Made by a program: the position numbers and the translations under genes. From contig JAAFIL010000008.1 of assembly GCA_013297775.1 (NCBI GenBank), positions 50,845 to 114,844 of the forward strand: DNA of 64,000 bases, given 5' to 3'. Shown piece after piece: positions 57,101-64,000 of the stretch (its first letter is position 1; every line of letters begins with the position of its first letter). Under the pieces are notes generated by a model that searched no databases, was not told the DNA's origin, and worked only from the letters and a program-made list of their open reading frames with translations. This DNA comes from Bacteroidota bacterium. Lineage in GTDB: Bacteria; Bacteroidota; Bacteroidia; B-17B0; Aurantibacillaceae.

Positions 57101-57507
57101 TTAATTTGAAGCGTGTTTTGATGTAACTTCTGTTTAGTGGCTACTTTTTCGGCTAAGGCTAGTGGATAGGTAACTACAATACCAACAAAATGTGTTTTAC
57201 TTATCAAGGAGAGCGTTTCGGTGCGTTCTTGAATATTCGCATTGCTTGTTTTCTCTTCTTGGTATGGTTGTCGGTAGCTCTCCGGAAAAAAACAAGTTTT
57301 GGTATTGGGGAGTAAATATTGTAAATCGTTTAACCAATACGCTGCCTTTTCTTTGTCAGAAGCCACTAAAATAAGCGGTTGAGGAGCATTGTTATAAAGC
57401 GATTGAATTAAAAAAGACAACGCCGAGCCACATAAACCCTCAAGATAACTCGATTTTTGAAAGTCTAGTGTGTTAATTGCTCTATTAAAAAGTTCTCCGC
57501 CCAACAA
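54148..57507 (-). CDS. mfd: Transcription-repair coupling factor Mfd
   Basis: Releases stalled RNA polymerase and recruits UvrA for strand-specific repair, 1119 residues. It has an N-terminal UvrB-like region, the RNA-polymerase-interacting domain (LNPGDYVTHIDHGIGRFGGL), RecG-like helicase motifs (GDVGFGKTEIAIRAA at about 580, DEEQKFGV, QMRGRVGRS), and a C-terminal TRCF domain. It is full length for the family. With uvrB it places two NER genes in this window, though 23 kb apart. Confidence 0.96.
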   Translation of the reverse strand: MLGGELFNRAINTLDFQKSSYLEGLCGSALSFLIQSLYNNAPQPLILVASDKEKAAYWLNDLQYLLPNTKTCFFPESYRQPYQEEKTSNANIQERTETLSLISKTHFVGIVVTYPLALAEKVATKQKLHQNTLQIKKGEKLSVDFIQEFLSSYQFEHVDFVFEPGQFSIRGGIIDIYSFANEYPYRLELFGNDVEAIKTFDPSTQLSTANYDFITIIPNTNSGVFLEQKGLLFDYFEANSLLFFEDIAYAEEVFKKRLEKTTDAYNTLQGEIKQVSPHLLCASPQELNQALQRFVCIEFGLNNSRKSEAIHFEQLPQPSFQKNFEWLINHLKEQKTKGYKNYFLTDNAKQAERLMSIFNDLLAKEHRTYDTLIEYVNLTVHEGFIDHHLKIGIYTDHQIFERYHRFKLKEVKRKADEAFTIKEILTLNPGDYVTHIDHGIGRFGGLQKLNVNGKIQESVRLVFKDNDILYVSIHSLHRISKYSGKEGQVPRIDKLGSTAWNTLKQKTKRNVKAVAYDLIKLYAERKARKGWGFMRDNYLQHELEASFIYEDTPDQIKVTNDVKKDMEKANPMDRLVCGDVGFGKTEIAIRAAFKAVCDSKQVAILVPTTILAYQHYKTFSERLKELPCNIEYINRFRSSKEQKDIIQRLGEGKIDIIIGTHKLAGKEIKFKDIGLLIIDEEQKFGVGVKDKLKTFKTNIDTLTLTATPIPRTLQFSLMGARDLSVISTPPPNRHPVQTELHGFDESLIRDAISYELQRGGQVFFVHNKVQSIIEMTGLIQRLVPDARIAIGHGQMDGDKLEDVMLGVMEGDYDVLVATTIIESGLDISNANTIIINDAQNFGLSDLHQMRGRVGRSNKKAFCYLLVPSQVALTTEARKRLKAICDFSDLGSGFQIAMRDLDIRGAGNLLGAEQSGFINDMGFDTYMKILNEAIEELKEEPWYIETMGGVEVENKSVFSRQFVKETVIETDLSLLIPDRYVESLTERLILYRELDNITKEDDLQHYELNLRDRFGPLPTEAAELINLVRMRWRAMQLGFEKLTLKNGKMLAYFVSKPGSDYFSSPMFMGALQFVQTYPSRCVLKELPTKLYLTIEDVTSIKAAGLVIEAITNFVKPEANA

Positions 57508-57607
57508 ATTATTCCGAAATAAGGGTACAAAAGTACACTTTTGAACAATTTATTGGTAGGATGTCAATAATAAATGAAGGATGAACGGTAATTTTAACGT
57601 TTAGCTA

Positions 57608-57638
57608 TTTGATTTTTAAATTTTAGTTATTAATATTG
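57608..57638 (+). promoter_or_regulatory. Bacteroidota-type promoter TTTG-N19-TAATATTG
   Basis: TTTG (57608-57611) and TAATATTG (57631-57638; one change from TAnnTTTG) are 19 nt apart. The spacing and sequence fit the Bacteroidota primary-sigma promoter. The leader to the Omp28-type gene would be about 50 nt. Confidence 0.55.
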
Positions 57639-57694
57639 TCATAGACTAAATGTCTAAATGGTTTTAATGATAATTTAACTTTAAACAATTAACA

Positions 57695-59503
57695 ATGAAA
57701 AAACACTTACTAACTATCTTCACTGCAGGTCTAGCCGCCACGGCTATGGCTCAATTGCCTGCAAGTACGAGTGCACAAACTAAAGTAGCAGTACTCGAAG
57801 AATTTACTGGAATTAATTGTCAATTTTGCCCAGATGGTCACAAAATTGCGAATCAAATTAAAGCAGCTAACGCCCCTGGTAAAGTTGTTTTAGTAAATAT
57901 TCACACGGGTGGTTTTGCCAATCCGAGTGCAGGTCAACCCGATTATCGCACGCCCGAAGGTGCTTCTATTTTGGGTATCCCTGGAATGGGCTTAACAGGG
58001 TATCCGCAAGGTTCTATGAACCGTGTGGTATTTACTGGAACGGCTATTGCTCAAAACCGCGGGTCGTGGACCTCTAGTGCCAGTTCGGTTTTAACACAAA
58101 CTTCTTATGTAAATGTGGCTTGTCAAGCTACTTTAGATGTGAACACACGTGTTATTACAGTTGATGCACAAGCGTATTATACTGCCAATAGCCCAACAGC
58201 CAATAACTATTTAACCATTGCCTTGTTAGAGAACGATGTAGTAGGTCCTCAAGTTTCGGGTGCTGTTTGGAATCCAACACAAACCAATCCTGATGGTACT
58301 TATAACCACCAACACATGTTGCGTAAAATATTAACACCAACTTTTGGTAATACGGTTTCAACAACAAGTTTGGGTAACACTTACAATACTACGGTTAGTT
58401 ACACCATTCCTGCGCTTTATGGAGCAGGTACGGCTACAAACGCTTGTAATATCGGTAACTTAGAAGTAGTTGCGTTTATTTCAGAAAATCCACAAACGAA
58501 AATTATTTCTGGTGGAATAGGGCCAATTCAATTTACTGGTATTGCTAATAACTTAGATGCTGGTGTATCTAACTTAAAAGTAGATAATGTAATATGTGCA
58601 GGTATAAGCACGCCAGAGTTTAAGTTTACAAATTTTGGTTCAAATCCTTTAACCAATGTTGTTGTATCTTATAATGTAAATGGTGGTACTGCTCAAACTT
58701 TTACTTGGACAGGTAACTGTACTTCTTTCCAACAAAAAACAGTTATTTTACCAACTTTAAACTTTACGCCGTTATCAAATAATACTTTAAATATAAACGT
58801 AGTAAGTACAAATGGTGGTGTTGACCAAAATGCGACTAACAATACCGTTTCTAAAACAACCTGGCCTTTAACAAGCTTGATAGCTAATAATATTAACATG
58901 CAAATGAACTTTACACAAGATCGTTATGGCTCTGAGTGTACTTGGGAAGTGCGTGACGAAATTACAAATGCCATCATTTCTTCGGGCGGTCCTTATGCTG
59001 ATTTAGCAGCGTCTGGTACAGCTTTACAAACACAAACCTTTACTGTTAATCAAAATACTTGTTTTAAAGTGATTGCAAAAGACTCGTATGGCGATGGCAT
59101 TAACGCTGGTTATGGTGCAGGTAATTACCGTATTTTATCGGGAGGTACACAAACTGTTTATAGTTCAACCGGTCAATACGGTTCGGGTGAAACTAATTTT
59201 ATGAAAACCTCTTTAACATCAGGTTTGAACACGCCAGTTAATGTATTTAATGGTGTAAGTTTAGCTCCAAACCCAAGTAATGGCGTAAGTAAGTTAACTT
59301 TAGATATGTTCCAAAACGACCAAGTAAGCGTAACCGTTTACAATCAATTAGGTCAAGTGGTTTACCAAGCAGCTTCATCACCATTAAGTGCTGGTACTCA
59401 TGATTTTGAATTAAACACTCAAAACTGGGCCGATGGTTTATATAGCGTTACCGTTAAAGGTAGCCAAGGTGCTATCACCAAAAAACTAACAGTTGTTAAA
59501 TAA
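57695..59503 (+). CDS. Omp28-related, T9SS type A sorting-domain protein
   Basis: A 602-residue exported protein. The signal peptide is residues 1-20 (TAMAQ). An Omp28-like thioredoxin-related domain follows (about 28-270), with VAVLEEFTGINCQFCPDG (Cys42, Cys45), the VLVNIHTGG strand and GYPQGSMNR. A CARDB-like beta domain (about 275-390) and a jelly-roll segment with CFKVIAKDSYGDGI come next. A T9SS domain starts VSLAPNPSNGVSKL. It is probably surface-located with a redox-like fold; activity unknown. Confidence 0.9.
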   Translation: MKKHLLTIFTAGLAATAMAQLPASTSAQTKVAVLEEFTGINCQFCPDGHKIANQIKAANAPGKVVLVNIHTGGFANPSAGQPDYRTPEGASILGIPGMGLTGYPQGSMNRVVFTGTAIAQNRGSWTSSASSVLTQTSYVNVACQATLDVNTRVITVDAQAYYTANSPTANNYLTIALLENDVVGPQVSGAVWNPTQTNPDGTYNHQHMLRKILTPTFGNTVSTTSLGNTYNTTVSYTIPALYGAGTATNACNIGNLEVVAFISENPQTKIISGGIGPIQFTGIANNLDAGVSNLKVDNVICAGISTPEFKFTNFGSNPLTNVVVSYNVNGGTAQTFTWTGNCTSFQQKTVILPTLNFTPLSNNTLNINVVSTNGGVDQNATNNTVSKTTWPLTSLIANNINMQMNFTQDRYGSECTWEVRDEITNAIISSGGPYADLAASGTALQTQTFTVNQNTCFKVIAKDSYGDGINAGYGAGNYRILSGGTQTVYSSTGQYGSGETNFMKTSLTSGLNTPVNVFNGVSLAPNPSNGVSKLTLDMFQNDQVSVTVYNQLGQVVYQAASSPLSAGTHDFELNTQNWADGLYSVTVKGSQGAITKKLTVVK

Positions 59504-59514
59504 TTAAAACCAAA

Positions 59515-59551
59515 CAAAAATCCGACTACATTTGTGTAGTCGGATTTTTTT
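59515..59551 (+). terminator. Rho-independent terminator between two T9SS genes
   Basis: AAATCCGACTACA pairs perfectly with TGTAGTCGGATTT around a TTTG loop, and a T6 tract follows. It occupies nearly all of the 61-nt gap between the two genes; only 14 nt remain before the next ATG. Confidence 0.9.
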
Positions 59552-59564
59552 AAATAAATAAACT

Positions 59565-60341
59565 ATGAAAAAACTTTTACTTTCTTTAGGTCTTCTCGTA
59601 AGTGTTTCAAGTTTTGTAGCACAAACTTCCATTCAACTAGCTTCTAAAAATGATGCGGGTACAGCCACAGTAACAGCCATTACAAATGGAATGGATTATC
59701 CTGTATCAACCAGCCCAAGGAATCAAAATGTTGTAAATGTACTCAAAATGGAATTGAGAAATGTTAGTGTAACTACTAATTCTTATTCTATTTCACGTTT
59801 TGATGAATTACTTAGCGAAAGCACAAATGCTTATTTTTGTATTGTGAATTGCTTTTCGCCAGCAACCACTATTACTCCTGCCGGCTCTCCTATTATTATG
59901 GCTCCCAATACTACCTTCAATAGTTTGTTAACCGCAGATTTAGAAGAAAACAAAGGGTTCGCGGGGTACAACCGAGTTCGTTATAAATTTACAAATCTAA
60001 ACAATCCCGCAGACACCTTATCATTCCGCATCGTGTATAATCAAGAGGTCATTTCAGTGCGCGAGTTAGCTAATAACTTAGAGTCAGTAAGCGAAGTATC
60101 TCCAAACCCTGTAAACTCCGCTAAAGCATTTATCACGGTTAATGCTACTAAAGCCAGCGATTGCCAAGTTAAATGTATGAATGCCTTAGGTGCCGTTTTA
60201 TACACTAAAACCTATTCATTAAATGAAGGTAAAAATAAATTCGATGTCATTAACGATGCCAATTTAAGTGATGGTTTATATTTCATCACCATTCAACAAG
60301 GTAATCAAACGTTAACGCGTCGTTTTATAGTTAACCGATAA
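59565..60341 (+). CDS. T9SS type A sorting-domain protein, hypothetical
   Basis: A 258-residue exported protein with signal peptide (residues 1-19, SSFVAQ). A single beta-sandwich-like domain (about 20-175) of unknown family contains two close cysteines (YFCIVNCFSP). A T9SS domain starts SEVSPNPVNSAKAF and ends TRRFIVNR. Its start lies only 14 nt past the upstream terminator, so its expression probably depends on readthrough from the Omp28-type gene promoter. Confidence 0.82.
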   Translation: MKKLLLSLGLLVSVSSFVAQTSIQLASKNDAGTATVTAITNGMDYPVSTSPRNQNVVNVLKMELRNVSVTTNSYSISRFDELLSESTNAYFCIVNCFSPATTITPAGSPIIMAPNTTFNSLLTADLEENKGFAGYNRVRYKFTNLNNPADTLSFRIVYNQEVISVRELANNLESVSEVSPNPVNSAKAFITVNATKASDCQVKCMNALGAVLYTKTYSLNEGKNKFDVINDANLSDGLYFITIQQGNQTLTRRFIVNR

Positions 60342-60361
60342 TTAAAAGTATCAAATTTTTG

Positions 60362-60409
60362 AACCGCTTTTTTGAGACGTGAAATCTTAAAAAAGCGGTT
60401 TTGTTTTTT
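60362..60409 (+). terminator. Rho-independent terminator
   Basis: AACCGCTTTTTT pairs exactly with AAAAAAGCGGTT (60389-60400) around a loop that itself contains GAGA/TCTT. TTGTTTTTTA follows. It ends the two-gene T9SS unit. Confidence 0.85.
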
Positions 60410-60965
60410 ATAGATACCCGAATTGAATACCTTTATTAAGTGATGTTATACAAACACATCTAAAAGTTAAGAGGCCGAATCAACAATAAAAAATTGGATT
60501 TTGGACTAAACTATTTGGAAAGAAAGAAATAAACGAATGCTCAAGCCTCATTTAGCAACATAACGACTGAAGTACTTTATGAAATAATTATATAAAATTC
60601 AACAACAAAAATTTTATTAAGTTATCTTTTAAAACCGATATTGAGATGAGAATTAGTTAACGCAGACTTGATAGATGTATTGATACCAACATCATTTCTA
60701 AAAGATACGTTGATCCAGTTTCTTTTTCCTTTATACTTCCTCAAAAATTATCCCATAGCCTTTGCTTCGCCGCTAATTTTTTGTCACCTAAAAGAAAAAT
60801 AATTCTGGTTCAACATGTATCTTTTAAAACCGATATTGAGATGAGAATTAGTTAACAGCCCCTTGTTTACTTTTATTTTAAGGCAATATTATTTTTTTAA
60901 CATAATTAACTTGCTTTTAGTTAAAGCGCACAGTAATTTAGAATCAGATTTTGTGATTTCGGAGC
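60410..60965. other. Intergenic region with 39-bp direct repeat and inverted repeat
   Basis: About 550 nt without a supportable gene. It contains the composite repeat described at 60623-60856. Upstream of xerC a TTG-N20-TAATTTAG arrangement (near 60909-60940) is a possible promoter. The stretch 60410-60620 shows nothing recognised. Confidence 0.55.
60623..60856. repeat. Composite repeat: 39-bp exact direct repeats plus long-arm inverted repeat
   Basis: TATCTTTTAAAACCGATATT and the next 19 nt are identical at 60623-60661 and 60818-60856. Between them, AAAAGATACGTTGATCCAG (from 60700) is complementary, with small gaps, to CTGGTTCAACATGTATCTTTT (to 60825), so the right arm runs into the second direct repeat. 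The loop holds CCATAGCCTTTGCTTCGCCG (60753-60772), similar to the loop of the element at 48381-48539. Confidence 0.75.
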
Positions 60966-61844
60966 ATGGACGAGTTTCTTAATTATTTATCCTTTCAGAA
61001 ACGGAGCAGTAAACATACGGTTACGGCGTATCGCAAAGACTTGGAGCAATTCCAAACCTTTTTAAAAGAAAATCAGCAACACGATATTTTAAACACCGCC
61101 ACTTATAAACAAGCGCGCTCGTTTGTAGCGCACTTAATGGAGCAAAAGCAAACCGCTAAAAGTGTTAACCGTAAATTATCGGCTTTAAAATCGTATTATA
61201 AGTACCAATTAAAAAGTGGATGTATTTTGGTAAACCCTGTCCAAAAATTGAAAGGTCCTAAAACGCCTAAACGACTGCCCGAGTTTGTGGATGAAAAAGC
61301 AATGCAGCGATTATTACAGCCAGAATGCTTTGCCAATACATTTGAGGGTTTAAGAGATAAAGTTGTTTTAGATGTACTTTACCAAACAGGCATGCGTCGC
61401 AGCGAACTCATTCAATTGCAAGAGAGCGATGTGGACATTCATGGCACTCAATTTAAAGTGTTGGGTAAACGTAATAAAGAACGTATTATTCCTTTTCATC
61501 TAAACTTAAAACGTAACCTAGAATCTTATTTGCAAGTAAAAAGAGAAGAGGGCTTAACAAATAGTTGTTTATTTGTTACAAAACGAAACGAACCCTTTCA
61601 AGCGCACACGGTGTATCAATTGGTTAAAAAATACCTGAGCCAAGTAACTTCGCTCAAAAAGAAAAGTCCTCATGTTTTGAGACACACCTTTGCTACACAC
61701 TTATTGAACGATGGTAGTAATATTAATGCGGTAAAAGAATTATTAGGCCATGCTAATTTAACCGCTACTCAAATTTACACGCACAACACTATTGAAAAAT
61801 TAAAGCAACACTACAAACAAGCTCATCCTAGGTCGGGTGAGTAA
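60966..61844 (+). CDS. xerC: Tyrosine recombinase XerC/XerD family
   Basis: A 292-residue site-specific recombinase with an N-terminal SAM-like core-binding domain (1-95) and a catalytic domain. Catalytic residues are Arg144 (TGMRRSEL), Lys168 (VLGKRNK), His236 and Arg239 (PHVLRHTFATHLL), His262 (LLGHANL) and the nucleophile Tyr271 (TQIYTH). Probably resolves chromosome dimers at dif. It lies 32 nt upstream of hpf, the usual Bacteroidota pair. XerC versus XerD cannot be separated by eye. Confidence 0.9.
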   Translation: MDEFLNYLSFQKRSSKHTVTAYRKDLEQFQTFLKENQQHDILNTATYKQARSFVAHLMEQKQTAKSVNRKLSALKSYYKYQLKSGCILVNPVQKLKGPKTPKRLPEFVDEKAMQRLLQPECFANTFEGLRDKVVLDVLYQTGMRRSELIQLQESDVDIHGTQFKVLGKRNKERIIPFHLNLKRNLESYLQVKREEGLTNSCLFVTKRNEPFQAHTVYQLVKKYLSQVTSLKKKSPHVLRHTFATHLLNDGSNINAVKELLGHANLTATQIYTHNTIEKLKQHYKQAHPRSGE

Positions 61845-61865
61845 CATACAACACACAAAATAAAT

Positions 61866-61870
61866 GGAGG
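61866..61870 (+). promoter_or_regulatory. Strong Shine-Dalgarno GGAGG upstream of hpf
   Basis: GGAGG lies 6 nt before the hpf ATG, ideal spacing. No other gene in this window has such a perfect sequence, and Bacteroidota ribosomes largely do not use Shine-Dalgarno pairing because the anti-SD is occluded. Its presence suggests a regulated start. Confidence 0.7.
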
Positions 61871-61876
61871 TAAATT

Positions 61877-62179
61877 ATGACAATTAACATTCAATCGGTA
61901 CACTTTAACGCTGACAAAAAATTGATCGGCTTTATTAATGACAAAGTAGAAAAATTAAATACCTTTTACGATGGTATTATCAATAGCGAGGTTACGCTTA
62001 GGCTAGATAAGAACAGTAATAATGAAAATAAAATAGCCGAAATAAAAATGTTGGGAAGTGGGCACGAATTTTTTGCTAAAAAACAATGTGCCAGTTTTGA
62101 AGAAGCAACAGATTTAGCCTGCGAAGCCTTAAAAACACAAGTTAAAAAATATAAAGAAAAAGTAAAAGAACACTCATAG
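61877..62179 (+). CDS. hpf: Ribosome hibernation-promoting factor (short HPF/RaiA)
   Basis: A 100-residue protein that binds the decoding centre and helps make inactive 100S ribosomes or protects idle ribosomes. It shows the beta-alpha-beta-beta-beta-alpha layout (INIQSVHFNADKKLIGFIND, then VEKLNTFYDG, AEIKMLGSGHEFFAKKQC) and an EEATDLACEALKTQVKKYKEK helix. It lacks the C-terminal dimerisation domain of long HPF. It is probably co-transcribed with xerC and ends at the hairpin near 62230-62330. The GGAGG site sets the start. Confidence 0.9.
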   Translation: MTINIQSVHFNADKKLIGFINDKVEKLNTFYDGIINSEVTLRLDKNSNNENKIAEIKMLGSGHEFFAKKQCASFEEATDLACEALKTQVKKYKEKVKEHS

Positions 62180-62520
62180 GAATTAATACTTCAACGCCAT
62201 AAAATTATACGCGTTTAAATACTAGTGTTAACCTCTATTCATTGCTTTCGCATCGCTCAACTTAAAAGTCTTTCCTAACGCCTCTTTAAGTTTTGATTTG
62301 CTAAGATAGTTCAATGAATGGAGGTTTTTTATGTATTTACAAAGTTAAATTCAGATTCCAATAAAAAGACGCATACCAATAAGGTATTGCAAAAATAGGC
62401 AGAAGCGATAAATCCAATATTTATATTTTTAAAAGTTTCGCTGTCCATTTGTTCTGTTCATCTCTCTAGCCCTTACCCAGGCAATAACTAATCCGCTGAT
62501 GGTAATTAAACCTAAACATA
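62180..62520. other. Intergenic region downstream of hpf
   Basis: Contains the long-arm terminator-like hairpin at 62230-62330. The remaining 62331-62520 shows no gene or repeat recognised. Confidence 0.5.
62230..62330 (+). terminator. Long-arm hairpin with T-run downstream of hpf
   Basis: AACCTCTATTCATTG (62230-62244) and CAATGAATGGAGGTT (62312-62326) are complementary over 15 nt with one G-U pair. The right arm runs into TTTTTT. The 67-nt loop contains GCTTTCGCATCGCTCAA (62244-62260) and an AACTTAAAAG/CTTTAAGTT inner stem. The T-run makes it a plausible terminator of the xerC-hpf unit, but the loop is far longer than usual. Confidence 0.6.
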
Positions 62521-63114
62521 ATGACAAAAGAAGATTTTCAAAAATTATGGGCTTTAAACTACGTGGATATGGTACCTATTTCGTACTTATTTAAACACCA
62601 CTATCCTAGCCAGTGGTTTAGAATTCATAGTTTACCTGAATCGAAACGTTATGCAGATGATGAGAACGAATGGGAAATTCTTCTTTCGCGACAAAACGAA
62701 ATAATTACTGACTTGCTCGGCTACGAAACACCCATTTTAATGGTAACAGGTGAATATAATTTGGGCGACAACAAACCCAACCATCTTACAGACGAGGAAG
62801 AAATACTAAAGCCTTTTTCGTTTGTACAACTAGATAATATTAAATTGAATAAAATTGACTCAGAGCAATATGACGAACTGGATATTTACAGACCAGCTTT
62901 TGCGCCAACAATATGGAAACCAAATTATCATAACAAACTTTTAAAAGAAATTGCAAATGATTGTATAAGAGTATTTTTCGTTTCGTTTGATAAAAATATA
63001 ATCGTTGCACCTTACGATGGCGGGGTTGACTTTGTACTTAAAGATGCTTTCACAAAAGAGAGTTATAAACAAAAGTATAGGAAGTGGCTATCCAAACGAG
63101 AAGATAGATTATAG
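62521..63114 (+). CDS. DUF3885 family protein
   Basis: A 197-residue cytoplasmic protein matching DUF3885: WFRIHSLPESKRYA (about 32-45) and the C-terminal APYDGGVDFVLKD (about 160-172). The family has no assigned function and is often found near toxin or immunity genes (recollection; not visible here). No partner is adjacent, and the next gene is 355 nt on. Confidence 0.8.
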   Translation: MTKEDFQKLWALNYVDMVPISYLFKHHYPSQWFRIHSLPESKRYADDENEWEILLSRQNEIITDLLGYETPILMVTGEYNLGDNKPNHLTDEEEILKPFSFVQLDNIKLNKIDSEQYDELDIYRPAFAPTIWKPNYHNKLLKEIANDCIRVFFVSFDKNIIVAPYDGGVDFVLKDAFTKESYKQKYRKWLSKREDRL

Positions 63115-63469
63115 CCGAGCTTTAAAGAAGTAGAAGCTTTAAAACCAAGTTTATACCTTACTTCCAAACGTTTGATTGCTTGAAATTTATAATAAGTTAT
63201 ATAGAAAATAGGAAAAAGAAATTAGTCAAAAGCCTTTATAACATTATGATTTATGCATTTTATTAGAAAATACTTTTCAATGATATTCGCTCAAAAAAAC
63301 AAGAAAGGTTGCAAAAAACTAAAATAAAATAACCTACAATCACTTAAACGAAAAGTAGTTCTTAAAGGTATCCAAATAAAAAATTGACTACCTTAGTTTT
63401 TAAAAGCTACTATTAATAGCGGTCTGAAACTTAAATTATCTATATAATGACTATTAAAATAAACGACAA
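63115..63469. other. Intergenic region, nothing recognised
   Basis: AT-rich, no gene, repeat or clear promoter identified by eye. Confidence 0.5.
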
Positions 63470-63895
63470 ATGACACCAAGAACCTTTTTTGTATTACTGA
63501 TTAAGATTATGGGCATCTACATGGTGCTCGCTTCCCTTTCAGTTGTGCCACAACTTTTCTCAACTCTCTTTACATTTTTTTTCTCAGGTGGGCAGAACGA
63601 TACCCTTATAACCGAAGTAATAATTACCATGATAGTTTTTGTATTTGGTTTATTCTACATCATAATTCGTTATTGCCTTTTCAAGACAGATTGGATTATT
63701 GAAAAATTATCTCTTGATAAGCATTTCACAGAAGAAAAGTTTGATATAAATATTCACCGTTCAACAGTGCTGACTATTGCCGTTGTTGTAATTGGCGGAC
63801 TAATGTTCGTTGATGCGTTGCCATCCTTTTGCAGACAGGTCTATTCTTATATTGGACAACAACAATCATTTAGACACTGTCTCGTCCTAAAATAG
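63470..63895 (+). CDS. Hypothetical membrane protein, 3' end formed by inserted IS sequence
   Basis: A 141-residue reading frame with three hydrophobic helices (about 5-35, 42-66 and 96-120) and no recognised family. Residues 137-141 (CLVLK) and the TAG are encoded by TGTCTCGTCCTAAAATAG, the presumed left end of the insertion sequence. The native C-terminus has therefore probably been lost at residue 136. Whether the truncated protein is still made is unknown. Confidence 0.55.
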   Translation: MTPRTFFVLLIKIMGIYMVLASLSVVPQLFSTLFTFFFSGGQNDTLITEVIITMIVFVFGLFYIIIRYCLFKTDWIIEKLSLDKHFTEEKFDINIHRSTVLTIAVVVIGGLMFVDALPSFCRQVYSYIGQQQSFRHCLVLK

Positions 63896-64000
63896 GTTGA
63901 CACATAAAAGTCAACTAAAATGATAACAGAAAACTTAAAAGAGAGTATTATTGCCGAAAAATTAACTACAAAGATTACCTACCGTGCATTAGGATTGAAG
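63878..64000 (+). mobile_element. Left end of an insertion sequence (partial)
   Basis: TGTCTCGTCCTAAAATAGGT at 63878 looks like the terminal repeat of IS elements common in Bacteroidota (recalled pattern TGTCC...AAATAGGTTGACA). A GTTGAC/GTCAAC hairpin follows at 63897-63915, then a transposase-like reading frame from 63920. The right end is outside the window, so target duplication and family cannot be checked. Confidence 0.55.
63920..64000 (+). CDS. Transposase (OrfA-like), N-terminal fragment cut by the window edge
   Basis: Open from the ATG at 63920 to the edge, 27 codons: MITENLKESIIAEKLTTKIT, then YRALGLK. The helix and 'TYRALG.KYG' pattern fit an N-terminal helix-turn-helix of an IS3/IS150-type OrfA (inference). 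It directly follows the IS terminal sequence. Confidence 0.45.
   Translation, partial: MITENLKESIIAEKLTTKITYRALGLK

Overview
The window is AT-rich chromosomal DNA from a member of the Bacteroidota, probably Flavobacteriales-like. The evidence is five proteins with type IX secretion (T9SS) C-terminal sorting domains, a long Bacteroidota-type NusB, LytS/LytTR signalling, promoters of the TTG-N19-TAnnTTTG kind, few Shine-Dalgarno sequences, and many Bacteroidota-restricted hypothetical families. No rRNA operon, CRISPR array or complete prophage is visible. The only mobile element recognised is the left end of an insertion sequence at the right edge.

Layout. 1-11,130: nusB, an intergenic CTTTGCG-type repeat array, a secreted subtilisin (minus strand), a Ppx/GppA phosphatase, an orphan AIPR-family (abortive infection) gene, then a response-regulator AAA+ protein closely followed by an RlmI-like rRNA methyltransferase. 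11,450-19,760: an arginase-fold protein with a degenerate metal site, a serine hydrolase plus lipoprotein pair, an RluA-type pseudouridine synthase and a second T9SS subtilisin. 19,998-27,195: queA, two small proteins, a protein with an eCIS-effector-like leader, then a DNA-metabolism run (UvrD-type helicase with an inserted nuclease-like segment, AlkA-like glycosylase, DUF763 protein). 27,200-34,350: a repeat-rich stretch with two small genes, then uvrB, a thioredoxin-fold protein, an attC-like imperfect palindrome and a lipoprotein metalloprotease. 34,349-39,938: bioB, rny, zapA and a very long coiled-coil protein. 40,411-45,296: a TPR histidine kinase and LytTR regulator followed by a T9SS cargo protein. 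45,598-57,507 (all minus): the overlapping genes dapA, phosphoribosyltransferase and SpoIIE-type phosphatase; a desaturase; carA; tRNA-His; two small membrane proteins; and the overlapping genes mfd, histidine kinase and substrate-binding lipoprotein. 57,695-64,000: two T9SS proteins separated by an intrinsic terminator, xerC-hpf, a DUF3885 protein, and a small membrane-protein gene whose 3' end runs into the insertion sequence.

Functionally the window mixes housekeeping (tRNA/rRNA modification, NER via uvrB and mfd, biotin, lysine and carbamoyl-phosphate synthesis, RNA decay, cell division, ribosome hibernation) with secreted proteases and adhesin-like cargo. There is also a scatter of accessory genes (AIPR, eCIS-leader protein, metalloprotease, DUF3885).

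The most unusual layer is intergenic. Several hairpins of about 90-160 nt have long complementary arms that differ between sites, enclosing GC-richer loops that resemble each other. A 39-bp exact direct repeat, a six-unit CTTTGCG array, an attC-like palindrome, and intrinsic terminators placed immediately upstream of rny and of a T9SS gene are also present. No single clearly new multi-gene system was found; the best leads are the hairpin family, the attC-like site and the eCIS-leader orphan.
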